From positions 1 through 41,562 of the IMG/VR virus record IMGVR_UViG_3300025141_000232: DNA of 41,562 nt; one strand, given 5' to 3'. Source of the stretch: a virus. The notes under the pieces are model-generated. The model did not search any database. It was not told where the DNA came from and was given only the letters and a program-made list of their open reading frames with translations. Made by a program: the position numbers and the translations under genes. This document shows, piece after piece, positions 8,345 through 16,644 of this stretch (position 1 is the stretch's first letter; every line of letters begins with the position of its first letter).

Positions 8345-8878
8345 ATGTTACTTAATTCCTGTGGGACTCCATATCAAGCTGCTGGGAGCATTCAACAATT
8401 TGACCCTGAAAACCCAGAATTAAATTTATTTAATCTTTGGGACCAAGAAATAATACAGATGGGTGGTTCCCCCATTTTCTATTATGAAGTTTTTATTCAG
8501 GAAGGTACAGTAGACCCAATTTATTGGGAAGACCGTGGTAAGATTTTCTCTAATAATCCAATTCAGCTTTATTGTACTTATGAGCCAATTTCTTCTACGA
8601 ATGACCAAGGGGCGTTTGGTATAGATTCGCCAGATGAAATGCTATTTGAATTAAATTACAAAGCTGTCTTAGACGCTGTAGGACATGCTCCTAAAATAGG
8701 TTCTCGTCTTTATACTCCACATCTACGAGAAAATTGGGTTATCATTCAAAGAAATTTAGGAGAATTTAAATTGTGGGGTGCGATGAGATTAACAATCATA
8801 GCACAAAAGTTCCAAGAGAGTGTTACAACAGGAGAAGGAAATGTAACACAGAAGGCACCAGACTTTAAAATTGTTTAG
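8345..8878 (+). CDS. gp14-like neck protein
   Basis: 177 residues. The segment WDQEIIQMGGSPIFYYEVF, then DPIYWEDRGKIFSN, GAFGIDSPDE and later NWVIIQRN follows the pattern of T4-type gp14 neck proteins (acidic helix, G-x-x-x-x-Y, D-x-x-Y-x-E, F-G-hydrophobic, D-E). In T4, gp14 completes the head vertex after packaging. It is shorter than T4 gp14 (256 residues). AGGGGAT precedes the ATG. The order gp14-like, gp15-like, sheath, tube matches T4 gene order, which supports the call. The last 4 nt overlap the convergent DUF5661-like gene. Confidence 0.5.
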   Translation: MLLNSCGTPYQAAGSIQQFDPENPELNLFNLWDQEIIQMGGSPIFYYEVFIQEGTVDPIYWEDRGKIFSNNPIQLYCTYEPISSTNDQGAFGIDSPDEMLFELNYKAVLDAVGHAPKIGSRLYTPHLRENWVIIQRNLGEFKLWGAMRLTIIAQKFQESVTTGEGNVTQKAPDFKIV

Positions 8879-9144
8879 TGCTTACCTTCTATTTTTTTTA
8901 ACTTGGTATAATATTTGGGGTGTTCCCTTAAATGAGCAATTGCAATTTTTAATACTTTTATAGGGTCTCCACCAGTTACATCTGTATCTTTGCCCATTTT
9001 ACCACTATGTTCTTTTTCAACTTTCACGCCCATGATTAATTCTTCAATGGAAAGTTTGGAAATATCTACATTTCCGTCTTTGGCTAATCGTTGTAATTTC
9101 TTTTTTTGCTGATTTACTTCTAGCCAAATATTATATTCAAGCAT
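8875..9144 (-). CDS. DUF5661-like small protein
   Basis: 89 residues starting MLEYNIWLEVNQQ. The core MGVKVEKEHSG...DPIKVLKIAIAHLREHPKYYTKL matches the DUF5661 pattern (GxxVExEH...D...A..IAxxHLxExPxYYxxL), a family of unknown function found in phages and viruses. The start at 9144 is chosen because AGGAGA lies 8 nt upstream (9153-9158); an upstream in-frame ATG at 9171 lacks this. A TATATAAA box sits just before the ribosome site. It is inserted head-on between two plus-strand virion genes. Confidence 0.65.
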   Translation of the reverse strand: MLEYNIWLEVNQQKKKLQRLAKDGNVDISKLSIEELIMGVKVEKEHSGKMGKDTDVTGGDPIKVLKIAIAHLREHPKYYTKLKKIEGKH

Positions 9145-9195
9145 AATAATTATCTCCTGCTTTATATACATAATATTTTTTCATTCTACTAAAAC

Positions 9196-9203
9196 TATAT
9201 AAT
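9196..9203 (+). promoter_or_regulatory. leaderless late-type promoter box
   Basis: CTATATAAT ends 4 nt before the ATG of the gp15-like gene and there is no Shine-Dalgarno sequence. The same box with the same spacing occurs at 24194-24201. Confidence 0.55.
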
Positions 9204-9207
9204 TTGT

Positions 9208-10194
9208 ATGGCAAAAAATCGACTCGTAAATTTGGGATCGCAAAACAAAAAATCATTAGCTGATGCATGTGCTCAAGATAAGAGTCTCCCCGGCTCTATA
9301 ATGGATAACCCACCTGATGTTTTTTGTGATGATAATGGCACAAGAGATGATGGTTGGCTTACAGATATAAGCAATAAAAAAGTTGGTATTGGAGAGCAGC
9401 GTTTATGCGACCCAATGCAAACAGGTCAAATAGTTAATGATGTAGAAAAGCCAAATAGAAACGTAGTTTATAGATATTCAAAAGCCATAAGAGGTTGCGA
9501 TGAAGCAGTTATGGATTTATTTCGAAATATTGTTGTTTTAGACGAGGATGGTAAAGCTCATCCAGTACCAATTATTTGGGCGACACAAGAAAAAGCAGTA
9601 GCCGCTGTTTTACAACAAAACGTAAGAAAAGACAATAGTTTGGTAGTGGACAGAATTAGACTTCCTATGCTGGCTATTTATTCTAATTCTTTTGATTTTA
9701 ATCAAGACAGATATATTTACCATCGTGCTACAGATTATTTACGAAGTCTAAGAACCGATGATAAGCCGGGATTTACTGTAAATGAAAAATATGAAAGAGA
9801 CACCGTGTTTGGAATTTCAAGGGGTATACCTGTCGATGTAGGGTACACATTATACGGATGGACGCTTTATGTAGAAGATATGAACCAACTTTTAGAACAA
9901 ATCCTAACAAAATTTTCTCCTATGGCATACATACGAGTTAGAGGAGTTGCATGGGAAACAGGCGTGAAAATAGATTCGATAGCAAACAACGCTGAGATAG
10001 AACCGGGCGACGAAAATATTAGAGTAATTAAGTTTGAAGTTAATATGACAGCAGAGACGTATATACCACAGCCGATAAGAAGAAACAAGGCTGTTTTAAA
10101 AACAAAGATAGATATTTATGACAACTTAAATGTTGAAGAAATATCAGAATCTATAGACAGGCTAGAAGTGGCCGTAGATGATTGGACACCATGA
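9208..10194 (+). CDS. gp15-like tail sheath stabiliser / tail completion protein
   Basis: 328 residues. The central part shows the T4 gp15 layout: a helix ending in VMDLFRNIVV, the strand VPIIWATQEKAV (compare VPITYASKE in T4), then LPMLAIYSNSFDFN, a central VDVGYTLYGWTLYVEDMNQ and the late strand IKFEVNMTAETYIPQP. In T4, gp15 forms the ring that caps the tail tube and sheath and binds the neck. The position between the gp14-like and sheath genes agrees. Its stop overlaps the next start as ATGA. There is no ribosome site before the ATG, only a CTATATAAT box. Confidence 0.7.
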   Translation: MAKNRLVNLGSQNKKSLADACAQDKSLPGSIMDNPPDVFCDDNGTRDDGWLTDISNKKVGIGEQRLCDPMQTGQIVNDVEKPNRNVVYRYSKAIRGCDEAVMDLFRNIVVLDEDGKAHPVPIIWATQEKAVAAVLQQNVRKDNSLVVDRIRLPMLAIYSNSFDFNQDRYIYHRATDYLRSLRTDDKPGFTVNEKYERDTVFGISRGIPVDVGYTLYGWTLYVEDMNQLLEQILTKFSPMAYIRVRGVAWETGVKIDSIANNAEIEPGDENIRVIKFEVNMTAETYIPQPIRRNKAVLKTKIDIYDNLNVEEISESIDRLEVAVDDWTP

Positions 10195-10394
10195 TAGAAA
10201 TTACAAACAAGTTGAGAAGCCCCATACAACTGGTTGTGCGTTCAAAGAAAGCACCAAAGGCGTTTACAACTTTGAATATTCCGGGTGTTGGTAAGGGGCA
10301 TAATGTCCGTGTGATTACAGATGAAAGTCATACGGAATATATTGATAGAGTTGAGGGTTTGGGCCTTATTTCGACGAAAAAAATACAAGAATAG
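10191..10394 (+). CDS. small conserved virion-cluster protein
   Basis: 67 residues, starting MIEITNKLRSPIQLVVRS. It is basic and probably a small beta domain, with IPGVGKGHNVRVI and a C-terminal YIDRVEGLGLISTKKIQE. I recall similar proteins upstream of sheath genes in other large phages but know no function. The ATG at 10191 overlaps the gp15-like stop as ATGA; an ATG three codons earlier is in frame but less likely. It is co-transcribed with the sheath gene 19 nt below. Confidence 0.65.
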   Translation: MIEITNKLRSPIQLVVRSKKAPKAFTTLNIPGVGKGHNVRVITDESHTEYIDRVEGLGLISTKKIQE

Positions 10395-10413
10395 CTTATA
10401 GGGAGAAAAACAT

Positions 10414-12801
10414 ATGGCAATTTTAAGAGGATTTCCGCCATCGAACACAATTAGTCCTTCTGTTCGAATAACTGAGAAAGATTTAAGTTTTATCGCATCA
10501 GAAGATTCGTTCCATCGTGCTGGTTTGGTAGGTTTCGCAAGTAAGGGACCAATCAATATTCCAACAACGGTGCGAACATCAAGAGAGCTACATACCGTAT
10601 TCGGTTGGCCACATCCAGAAGTAGGCGACCCCTATCTGATTTATGCGGCAGAGCAATATCTTCTTATTGCTAACGAACTATGGGTGGTAAGAGTAGCACA
10701 GACTGATTTAGTTAACGATGAAGCGGCACAAATAGCAGAAGTAGCAGTTCCGATTTCTGGTACTTCGGTAATTATACAGTCTGAAGACCTTGGACCTTAT
10801 ACCTTCACTGCACCGGGATTCTTTAGATGGAGAGTTAATGGTGTGTTGTCATCTAAGACATTAGTGGTAGCCGAGGACGCAACAGTAGCGGTTCCGGTTA
10901 GTTTGACTGTCACTGAGATAGTAGAAGACCTAAACGACCAGCTTGATGACCCCGATACCGATGACCTTGGAATGAACTTTGATGGAATCATTTTTGTGGA
11001 AGCAACTACTGGAGAATTGCAGATTCATAGCACCTATGCATATGGCCCAGATGCTTCAATTGAAATGGTATCGGTTTTAAGTTCGATTTATGGTGGAGCA
11101 GCAGCCGCCACAGGCTTGGGAACAGGAATGACTCAGGCTATCACCACTGGAACAGCAGCAAGGTATCCAGTAGATTCCGGTACATTGCCCGGAAATTATG
11201 ATTTCACGGGCTTAACAAATATGTCGCTCCAAGTTGTGGTGGATGGAACAGACAACGTATTGATTGATAATACGATACAAATAATTGACCTCGAAAACTT
11301 AGAAGGTCTAAGTAATACAATTACTGAAGTTGTTACTGAAATTAATGATTATATCGACAATAATCTTCCGGGTGGATTTGAAGCAGTAAATCTTGTTGGA
11401 ACTGATAACTTATCGTTCCGCACTGAGCACTTTGGACGTGATGCACAAATATTAGTTAAAACAGTAGCATCGTATTCCGTATTTGGATTTACAGGAGTTA
11501 CCGAAAGCGGAGTAAGCCCAGAAGCTACAACAGGTGTCGCAAATGACCATGCTGGAATCATCACTGGTGCAGCAGCCACGGGAACTTGCTTTACCTTAAT
11601 GGCAGATAGTGCTGGAATCGAAGGTAATAATACTCAGGTAGTAATTACCAATGACGAGAACGATAACACTTTCGTTATGGAAGTATATTCTTCAGGTGTA
11701 CAGGTTGAATCGTGGGGTAATCTTACGAAGAATCAAGCAAGTAGATACTATGTAGAAACATTCTTGGCCTTGGTTTCAGATTTCATCCGTGTGGACGATA
11801 ATACAGCCTTAATAGCATCGCCAGCCGATAGTGCTGTTGGAAGTGCTTATGCCTTAACTGGCGGTGCAGACGGAATTCCAGCAGACCCAGATGAACAAGA
11901 TGATTTGATTATCGGAAATGAAATTGGGTTCACGGGGATGTTCGCATTGTCGGAGCCAGAGCAAATTGACATAGACCTGATTGCTGTTCCGGGTCATTCG
12001 TCTACGGCAGTTATAATAGCCATGTTGTTTATTTGCCAGAGTTTAAGAATGGATTGTTTGGCTATTGTTGACCCGCCATTCGGTCTTACTGTAAATGAAA
12101 TAATTCAATGGCAAAATGGTACTCACCCACTGAACTCAACAAGATTTGATTCAGATTTCGGTGCCTTGTACTGGCCTTGGGTTAAAATCTCTGACACCTT
12201 CAACGGTGTCAACGTTTGGGTTCCACCATCTGGTTCTGTTATGGCCGTGTATGCTAGAAGTGATAACTTTGCTGCTCCTTGGTTTGCGCCTGCGGGAACC
12301 ACAAGGGGTATTGTGCCCGGAATTATAGATGTATTCAGCCGTCCAACATTGGAAGAGAGAGATTCGATGTACGGAAATCGCAATGCGATTAACCCAATCG
12401 TTCAATTCTCGGACTCAGAGGGCTTCTTAGTTTGGGGTCAGAAAACACTCCAACGAGCACCTACGGCATTGGATAGAGTGAATGTCAGAAGATTGATGTT
12501 TGTAGTCGAAAAAAGAATTCGCAACGCATCACGCAATCTGTTGTTTGACCCGCATGATGACGAATTCCGTCAGAGGTTCGTAAGAATAGCAGATACGATT
12601 CTTAGAGAAATCCAAATAGGACGAGGAATTAATGCATATATAATTAAAGCAGACGAAGAGTTGAACACGCCTGATGTAATCGACAGAAATGAATTCCGTG
12701 CAAGAATTGGTATTCAGCCATTAAGAGCAGTTGAATTTATATATATAGAATTCAGCATACATAGAACAGGAAGCTTTGATGAAGGTATTGATAACTTCTA
12801 A
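10414..12801 (+). CDS. gp18: tail sheath protein (gp18-like)
   Basis: 795 residues. The N-terminus (FPPSNTISPSVRITEKDLSF, then GLVGFASKGPINIPTTV) and the C-terminal domain carry typical contractile sheath motifs. These include NPIVQFSDSEGFLVWGQKTL, DRVNVRRLMFVVEKRI, LFDPHDDEFRQ and the end EFIYIEFSIHRTG. The C-terminal domain makes the strand-swapped mesh that contracts. The middle (about residues 110-480) is a long Thr/Ala/Gly-rich beta insertion, so the protein is larger than T4 gp18 (659 residues) and probably decorates the outside of the tail. GGGAG precedes the ATG. It is followed directly by two tail-tube genes. Confidence 0.92.
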   Translation: MAILRGFPPSNTISPSVRITEKDLSFIASEDSFHRAGLVGFASKGPINIPTTVRTSRELHTVFGWPHPEVGDPYLIYAAEQYLLIANELWVVRVAQTDLVNDEAAQIAEVAVPISGTSVIIQSEDLGPYTFTAPGFFRWRVNGVLSSKTLVVAEDATVAVPVSLTVTEIVEDLNDQLDDPDTDDLGMNFDGIIFVEATTGELQIHSTYAYGPDASIEMVSVLSSIYGGAAAATGLGTGMTQAITTGTAARYPVDSGTLPGNYDFTGLTNMSLQVVVDGTDNVLIDNTIQIIDLENLEGLSNTITEVVTEINDYIDNNLPGGFEAVNLVGTDNLSFRTEHFGRDAQILVKTVASYSVFGFTGVTESGVSPEATTGVANDHAGIITGAAATGTCFTLMADSAGIEGNNTQVVITNDENDNTFVMEVYSSGVQVESWGNLTKNQASRYYVETFLALVSDFIRVDDNTALIASPADSAVGSAYALTGGADGIPADPDEQDDLIIGNEIGFTGMFALSEPEQIDIDLIAVPGHSSTAVIIAMLFICQSLRMDCLAIVDPPFGLTVNEIIQWQNGTHPLNSTRFDSDFGALYWPWVKISDTFNGVNVWVPPSGSVMAVYARSDNFAAPWFAPAGTTRGIVPGIIDVFSRPTLEERDSMYGNRNAINPIVQFSDSEGFLVWGQKTLQRAPTALDRVNVRRLMFVVEKRIRNASRNLLFDPHDDEFRQRFVRIADTILREIQIGRGINAYIIKADEELNTPDVIDRNEFRARIGIQPLRAVEFIYIEFSIHRTGSFDEGIDNF

Positions 12802-12820
12802 AGAATTAGAGGAGTAAGAA

Positions 12821-13393
12821 GTGGCAGTAGATAGCATGGGTCTAGGTAATCTTGGCAGTCAAGACTTGATATTCAAACGCAAGTTTAGGTGGACGTTTGA
12901 GATTCAAGAAATATGCACGGAGAATATACCACAGCACTACGTAAAGGTTGCAGCTAGACCTAGTTTGACAGTTGAAGAAACAGAAATTAATTTCCTTAAC
13001 GCAAAAGGGTGGATTCCCGGCAAGGCAGCGTGGGAAACCATTACAGTAACTTACTATGATGTGGCAAAGGGTGAGGGGTCTGATAATTTATGGAATTGGC
13101 TTGCTGCAATATATAACTTTGGAATGGACCCAATTGAAAAAGCCCATCAGGGTTCAACTAGAAAAAATTATGCTGGCAAGGGTGTTTTGACGTTATATGA
13201 TGGTTGCGGAGTGGGACTCGAAGAATGGACTATGAAAGATTTATGGCCTCAAGCCATTAATTTTGGCGGATTAGATTACTCTAGTTCGGAAGAGTGTAAT
13301 ATAGAATTAACTTTAAGATATTCTGAAGTTCAATATATACCTCAATGCGGGGGCAAATTTGACCCATGCGTTTGCGAAGGATGTTTAAAATAG
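12821..13393 (+). CDS. gp19: tail tube protein, paralog 1 (gp19-like)
   Basis: 190 residues from a GTG start with GAGGAG 8 nt upstream. Key segments are LIFKRKFRWTFEI, LTVEETEINFLNAKGWIPGK, WETITVTYYDVA, VLTLYDGCG, LWPQAINFGGLDYSS and IELTLRYSEV, the beta-sandwich plus loop layout of contractile-phage tube proteins. Hexamers of this fold stack to form the inner tube. It follows the sheath gene by 19 nt, as in T4. The C-terminus has a Cys-rich tail (CGGKFDPCVCEGCLK) that may bind metal or form disulfides. It is very similar to the next gene, so the two come from a recent duplication. Confidence 0.85.
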   Translation: MAVDSMGLGNLGSQDLIFKRKFRWTFEIQEICTENIPQHYVKVAARPSLTVEETEINFLNAKGWIPGKAAWETITVTYYDVAKGEGSDNLWNWLAAIYNFGMDPIEKAHQGSTRKNYAGKGVLTLYDGCGVGLEEWTMKDLWPQAINFGGLDYSSSEECNIELTLRYSEVQYIPQCGGKFDPCVCEGCLK

Positions 13394-13412
13394 ATTAATA
13401 GGAGAAAAAATT

Positions 13413-14045
13413 ATGGCAGATAAACCAGGACAACCAATGGGATTGGGCAAATTAGGGGATAGAAATCTTATTTTCAAAAGAAAGTTTCGTTGGACATTCA
13501 GGGTAGAAGAAGTATGTCTGGCGAAGGGAAATGACATTGTTCCTGATAGTTTTGTAAAACTAGCAGCTAGGCCCAATTTAACTATTGAAGAAACAGAAAT
13601 AAATAGACTCAATGCAAAAGGGTGGATTCCCGGTAAAGCATCTTGGGAAACTATTACAGTGACATACTACGATGTAGCAGATGGAGCTAATCTGCCATTA
13701 TGGAAATGGTTAGCTTCTGTATATGACTTTACAGACCCATTTCATTTGCATATGGGGTCAAGCAGACAGGACTATGCTTCCAAGGGTGTTTTGAAATTAT
13801 ATGATGGTTGTGGGACTACCATCGAACAATGGGTACTCGAAGATTTGTGGCCACAAGCAATTAACTTTGGTGAATTAGATTATTCTAGCTCAGAAGAATC
13901 TAATATTGAGTTGACTCTTAGATATTCCACAGTTACATACAAGAGTTTCTGCCCAGACAAAGATATTAGTGGTTGCTGCACACCATGCAATTCAGCCGCA
14001 CAGTCTACGGGTAGTGGAACGCAACGAATATCCGCAAACATATAA
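13413..14045 (+). CDS. tail tube protein, paralog 2 (gp19-like)
   Basis: 210 residues, with TAGGAG before the ATG. It shares nearly all motifs with paralog 1: GLGKLGDRNLIFKRKFRW, EETEIN, AKGWIPGKASWETITVTYYD, LKLYDGCG, WPQAINFGELDYSSSEES, IELTLRYSTV. The C-terminus also ends in a Cys-containing tail (FCPDKDISGCCTPCNS) but is longer and Ser/Thr-rich. Either copy could be the main tube subunit; the other may form a specialised ring at the tube ends. A strong terminator follows at 14114-14142. Confidence 0.82.
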   Translation: MADKPGQPMGLGKLGDRNLIFKRKFRWTFRVEEVCLAKGNDIVPDSFVKLAARPNLTIEETEINRLNAKGWIPGKASWETITVTYYDVADGANLPLWKWLASVYDFTDPFHLHMGSSRQDYASKGVLKLYDGCGTTIEQWVLEDLWPQAINFGELDYSSSEESNIELTLRYSTVTYKSFCPDKDISGCCTPCNSAAQSTGSGTQRISANI

Positions 14046-14061
14046 TGGAAGAGACCCAGCG

Positions 14062-14110
14062 GGTGAGTTGTTGCTTTAAGAACGGTCTAATCCTTTTGTT
14101 ATAACTCACC
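14062..14110 (+). other. long-loop inverted repeat between tail tube genes
   Basis: GGTGAGTT at 14062-14069 is perfectly complementary to AACTCACC at 14103-14110, with a 33-nt loop, directly before the terminator. It may fold as a 3' untranslated structure that protects the tube mRNA or may be a small RNA. It is too short for a tRNA, although the stem looks acceptor-like. Confidence 0.4.
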
Positions 14111-14113
14111 AAG

Positions 14114-14142
14114 AAAGTCCCCCAATCTTGGGGGACTTTTTT
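14114..14142 (+). terminator. intrinsic terminator after tail tube paralog 2
   Basis: AAAGTCCCCC pairs with GGGGGACTTT across a short AATCTT loop and runs into six T. It should end much of the sheath/tube transcript before the third tube paralog. Confidence 0.88.
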
Positions 14143-14165
14143 GGTGAAATTTTAAGGAGTGAATT

Positions 14166-14678
14166 ATGGCTAGACAGATGGGATTCGATTTCGGTCTCGA
14201 AAATAACGACACTTGTTTCAAAAGAAAATTTCGTTGGCTTTTAACAATAGAAGGTATATCAGCCGACCAAAATAGTATAAATTCCTTGCCCCCTCTAAAA
14301 AGTGCAAGACCAAGTATTTCTTTCAAAGAAATGGAAGTAAAACATTTAGTTGAAAATATTTATTATCCAGCAAGACCTGATTGGAAGACTCTCACATTAG
14401 TTCTATATGACATAAAAAGAGATGAACATCCTGTGTTTGAATGGATTCAAACTATTTATGATGTATCTGGAAATGGGAATTGGTTCCCATCTGGCGAAAA
14501 TGAATTTAAAAAAGAGGCTAGATTGGAACTATATGATGGATGTGGCAATGTCATAGAAACTTGGAGATACGAAAACGCATGGCCACAAACTGTTGATTTT
14601 GGAGAAATGGACATGGGGGATTCCTCCTATATGACAGCCGATATCACTTTAAGGTACGATAGAGCCTTCATAGATTAA
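14166..14678 (+). CDS. tail tube-fold protein, paralog 3
   Basis: 170 residues, with AAGGAG 9 nt before the ATG. It keeps the tube-fold landmarks in diverged form: CFKRKFRWLLTIEGIS, ARPSISFKEMEVKHL, WKTLTLVLYDI, ARLELYDGCGN, WPQTVDFGEMDMGD, ADITLRYDRAF. It lacks the Cys-rich tail of paralogs 1 and 2. Separation by a terminator suggests a different expression level, fitting a minor ring such as a tube initiator or terminator rather than the main tube. That role is inferred. Confidence 0.75.
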   Translation: MARQMGFDFGLENNDTCFKRKFRWLLTIEGISADQNSINSLPPLKSARPSISFKEMEVKHLVENIYYPARPDWKTLTLVLYDIKRDEHPVFEWIQTIYDVSGNGNWFPSGENEFKKEARLELYDGCGNVIETWRYENAWPQTVDFGEMDMGDSSYMTADITLRYDRAFID

Positions 14679-14682
14679 TTAT

Positions 14683-14910
14683 CTATTCATCAAACTCTTT
14701 GTGAAGTATTTCTCTACATGCAGCAAGTGCGTCTTCTAGTTGTTTTGTTTTACATCCCAAAGCTCTACACGCTGCACTTTTATTGAGACGGCCTTTTTTA
14801 GTATAAACTTTACTATTGCATAATAAAGTTTCAACTAACTTATAATGACCGGCATTTTTTAACTTATCAACTAACTCTCGCTGTTCTATAGATTCAATCA
14901 ATATATTCAT
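14683..14910 (-). CDS. small helix-turn-helix-like protein beside the late sigma gene
   Basis: 75 residues starting MNILIESIEQRELVDKLKNA. The C-terminal half, RLNKSAACRALGCKTKQLED, has the spacing of a helix-turn-helix (helix, tight Gly turn, second helix), followed by ALAACREILHKEF. It is transcribed after the gp55-like sigma gene with a 51-nt gap. A role as a transcription cofactor is possible from this position but no family was recognised. The start at 14910 is preferred over an upstream ATG at 14946 because the extra residues are hydrophobic junk and a TATATAAT box lies just above 14910. Confidence 0.55.
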   Translation of the reverse strand: MNILIESIEQRELVDKLKNAGHYKLVETLLCNSKVYTKKGRLNKSAACRALGCKTKQLEDALAACREILHKEFDE

Positions 14911-14961
14911 AAGATAAATTATATATAAACAAATTAACAAGTACAAGGAAAAAATAAAAAT

Positions 14962-15483
14962 TTATTCAATAAACTTTGCTTTTTTCATGGGTTTATTGTC
15001 AGATTGGAAATTCATAAAATTTTGATACCTTTTCTTTAATTCATTATAATTTCTAGCCGACCTATAAAGTTGTCTATAATGATTCAATATACAAGTAGTC
15101 ATATAATTAAAAGCTTTTCCTTTAGAAGGGTCAAATCTGTCAATTTTTTCGAAACAAATTAAAACACCTTCTTGGATAGCGTCATCTGGGTCGATAAAGT
15201 TAAATTTTGCATATCTGGCTATGTTCTCAGATAAAGTATAAAATGCGGTCGCTAATGCATCTTGAGATTCTTCAAAAGAAAGAATAGAAGTTCTCAAGAC
15301 ACGATTTTTTGCTTTTAGTGTTTTGGAATCTTCAGGTTTATTTGCGTTTCTTTTAGATTTACGTTTATACGCATCATCTAAGTCTTCCACAATAAGCTCA
15401 TATTTGTGTTTTGTTTTTTTAGAAGTTTGAAAAGTGTTTATTATATTTTCAAAGGTTCTGTTATTAAGATATTCTGTAGCCAT
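14962..15483 (-). CDS. gp55: gp55-like late transcription sigma factor
   Basis: 173 residues. Residues about 85-150 form a sigma region 2-like segment: LSENIARYAKFNFIDPDDAI, QEGVLICFEKIDRFDPSKGK, AFNYMTTCILNHYRQLYRSA. This matches T4 gp55 and cyanophage late sigma factors (D-A/G-I-x-x-x-L/C...F-D-P-x-K-x...F-x-Y-x-T-x-I). T4 gp55 (185 residues) directs RNA polymerase to late promoters with the -10 box TATAAATA. The basic N-terminal 80 residues are less typical. AGGATT precedes the ATG. The recurring CTATATAAT boxes in this window are its likely targets, by inference. Confidence 0.85.
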   Translation of the reverse strand: MATEYLNNRTFENIINTFQTSKKTKHKYELIVEDLDDAYKRKSKRNANKPEDSKTLKAKNRVLRTSILSFEESQDALATAFYTLSENIARYAKFNFIDPDDAIQEGVLICFEKIDRFDPSKGKAFNYMTTCILNHYRQLYRSARNYNELKKRYQNFMNFQSDNKPMKKAKFIE

Positions 15484-15561
15484 GTAATCCTATTTATGCA
15501 TTAATTTATATTATATCGTTCTTTCTTTTCATAGGATTTTCTATTCTTTCTTTCTCTGCTC

Positions 15562-15569
15562 TATAATAA
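15562..15569 (+). promoter_or_regulatory. leaderless late-type promoter box
   Basis: CTATAATAA ends 3 nt before the GTG start of the 58-residue gene at 15573, with no ribosome site between. Confidence 0.45.
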
Positions 15570-15572
15570 CAT

Positions 15573-15749
15573 GTGGAAAAGATTATAGAACATCTTCTTA
15601 ATGTATTAGAGCACGATATCGCAGAAAAAGCTTATATCAATTTAAAAAAATATTATGAAGAATGTAATAAGACGGAAGAGGCAGAAATTATAGGACACAT
15701 TATTTACAGAAGATTTTATGAAGATAACAACAATAATTCTGACATGTGA
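15573..15749 (+). CDS. 58-residue helical protein overlapping the glycosyltransferase gene
   Basis: The frame begins GTG GAA AAG (MEKIIEHLLNVLEHDIAEKA) and ends in an Asn-rich tail. It is acidic and helical with a TPR-like look (AYINLKKYYEECNKTEEAE). Its last 32 nt overlap the glycosyltransferase start in another frame, so the two may be coupled. Support is the open frame, the sensible composition and a CTATAATAA box just before the GTG. Not recognised. Confidence 0.45.
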   Translation: MEKIIEHLLNVLEHDIAEKAYINLKKYYEECNKTEEAEIIGHIIYRRFYEDNNNNSDM

Positions 15750-16644
15750 TAATGAACTGACTATAGAAAAGACTTTACAATCTATATCTGGAGATATACT
15801 TATTGGGGATATAGGGTCAAAGGATTTGACATTATCTATATGTAAAAAATATAATACATCAATAATTGAAATACCATTTGAAAATGATTATAGTAAAGCC
15901 AAAAATAAACTAATATCATATGTGAAATCAGATTGGATTTTACATATGGAGCCATGGGAAGTATTGGTTCAGGCAAGTTTTGAAGAAGCTGATATATCAA
16001 AATCTTATCATTTACAAATAATATCAAATAAAATTATTTCAAAAAGCATAAGATTTTGGCACAAAAATAAATCATTATCTTTTGTCAATCCAGTATTTGA
16101 AATAATTGATGATAATTCTCATTATCTTCCATCTGTTATTTATGCCGCTCCAGTAATGGCAAAACAGCAAACAGATATTATAAACAAATGGAAGAAGGAG
16201 AAGCCAACAGACTCCGCCCCTTATTACTATGAGGCATGTGTATTATTGCAAGAAGAAAAATACGATGAATTTTTATCAGTAGCACAGAAATATTTATTTT
16301 TAGAAAATATGGGCTTACCTGTTGTTATGATAAAATATTATTTAGCCGCTGTCCAACTTTACATTAAGAAAGATGTATCAAGTTCTCTTAGAAACATCTT
16401 ACCGTGTATAGCCACAAAGCCAAATATGGCAGAATTTTGGTGTTTATTAGGTGACATCTATTACCATAAAAAAATATACAAAAAGGCTCAAACTTTTTAT
16501 AAAAATGCAATTTACGCTGGTGAGAGAAGGTTGAAAGAAGACATGTGGCCTCTAGAAATAGATAAATATCGTAATCATCCCAACAAGATGATAAAAAGTT
16601 GCCAAAAAATATTAGATGAATCTAATTACATAGCCGCCATATAA
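15718..16644 (+). CDS. family 2-like glycosyltransferase with C-terminal TPR region
   Basis: 308 residues. The N-terminus MKITTIILTCDNELTIEKTL, then GDIGSKDLTLSICKKY and AKNKLISYVKSDWILHMEPWE, follow the GT-A pattern of family 2 enzymes. These show a nucleotide-binding first strand, a DxGSxD motif and a degenerate DxD region where LHMEPWE stands for the usual LDADE. The C-terminal half is helical with TPR-like pairs (FWCLLGDIYYHKKIYKKAQT). Such enzymes move a sugar from a nucleotide sugar to an acceptor. In a phage this could modify DNA, virion proteins or host surface sugars. The weak DxD leaves activity uncertain. The 3' end overlaps the convergent receiver-like gene by 19 nt. Confidence 0.7.
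   Translation: MKITTIILTCDNELTIEKTLQSISGDILIGDIGSKDLTLSICKKYNTSIIEIPFENDYSKAKNKLISYVKSDWILHMEPWEVLVQASFEEADISKSYHLQIISNKIISKSIRFWHKNKSLSFVNPVFEIIDDNSHYLPSVIYAAPVMAKQQTDIINKWKKEKPTDSAPYYYEACVLLQEEKYDEFLSVAQKYLFLENMGLPVVMIKYYLAAVQLYIKKDVSSSLRNILPCIATKPNMAEFWCLLGDIYYHKKIYKKAQTFYKNAIYAGERRLKEDMWPLEIDKYRNHPNKMIKSCQKILDESNYIAAI

Noticed and set aside
14062-14110. Possible tRNA with acceptor-like stem GGTGAGTT/AACTCACC
   Set aside because: Only 49 nt long with no anticodon arm or T arm, so it is better seen as a plain hairpin.
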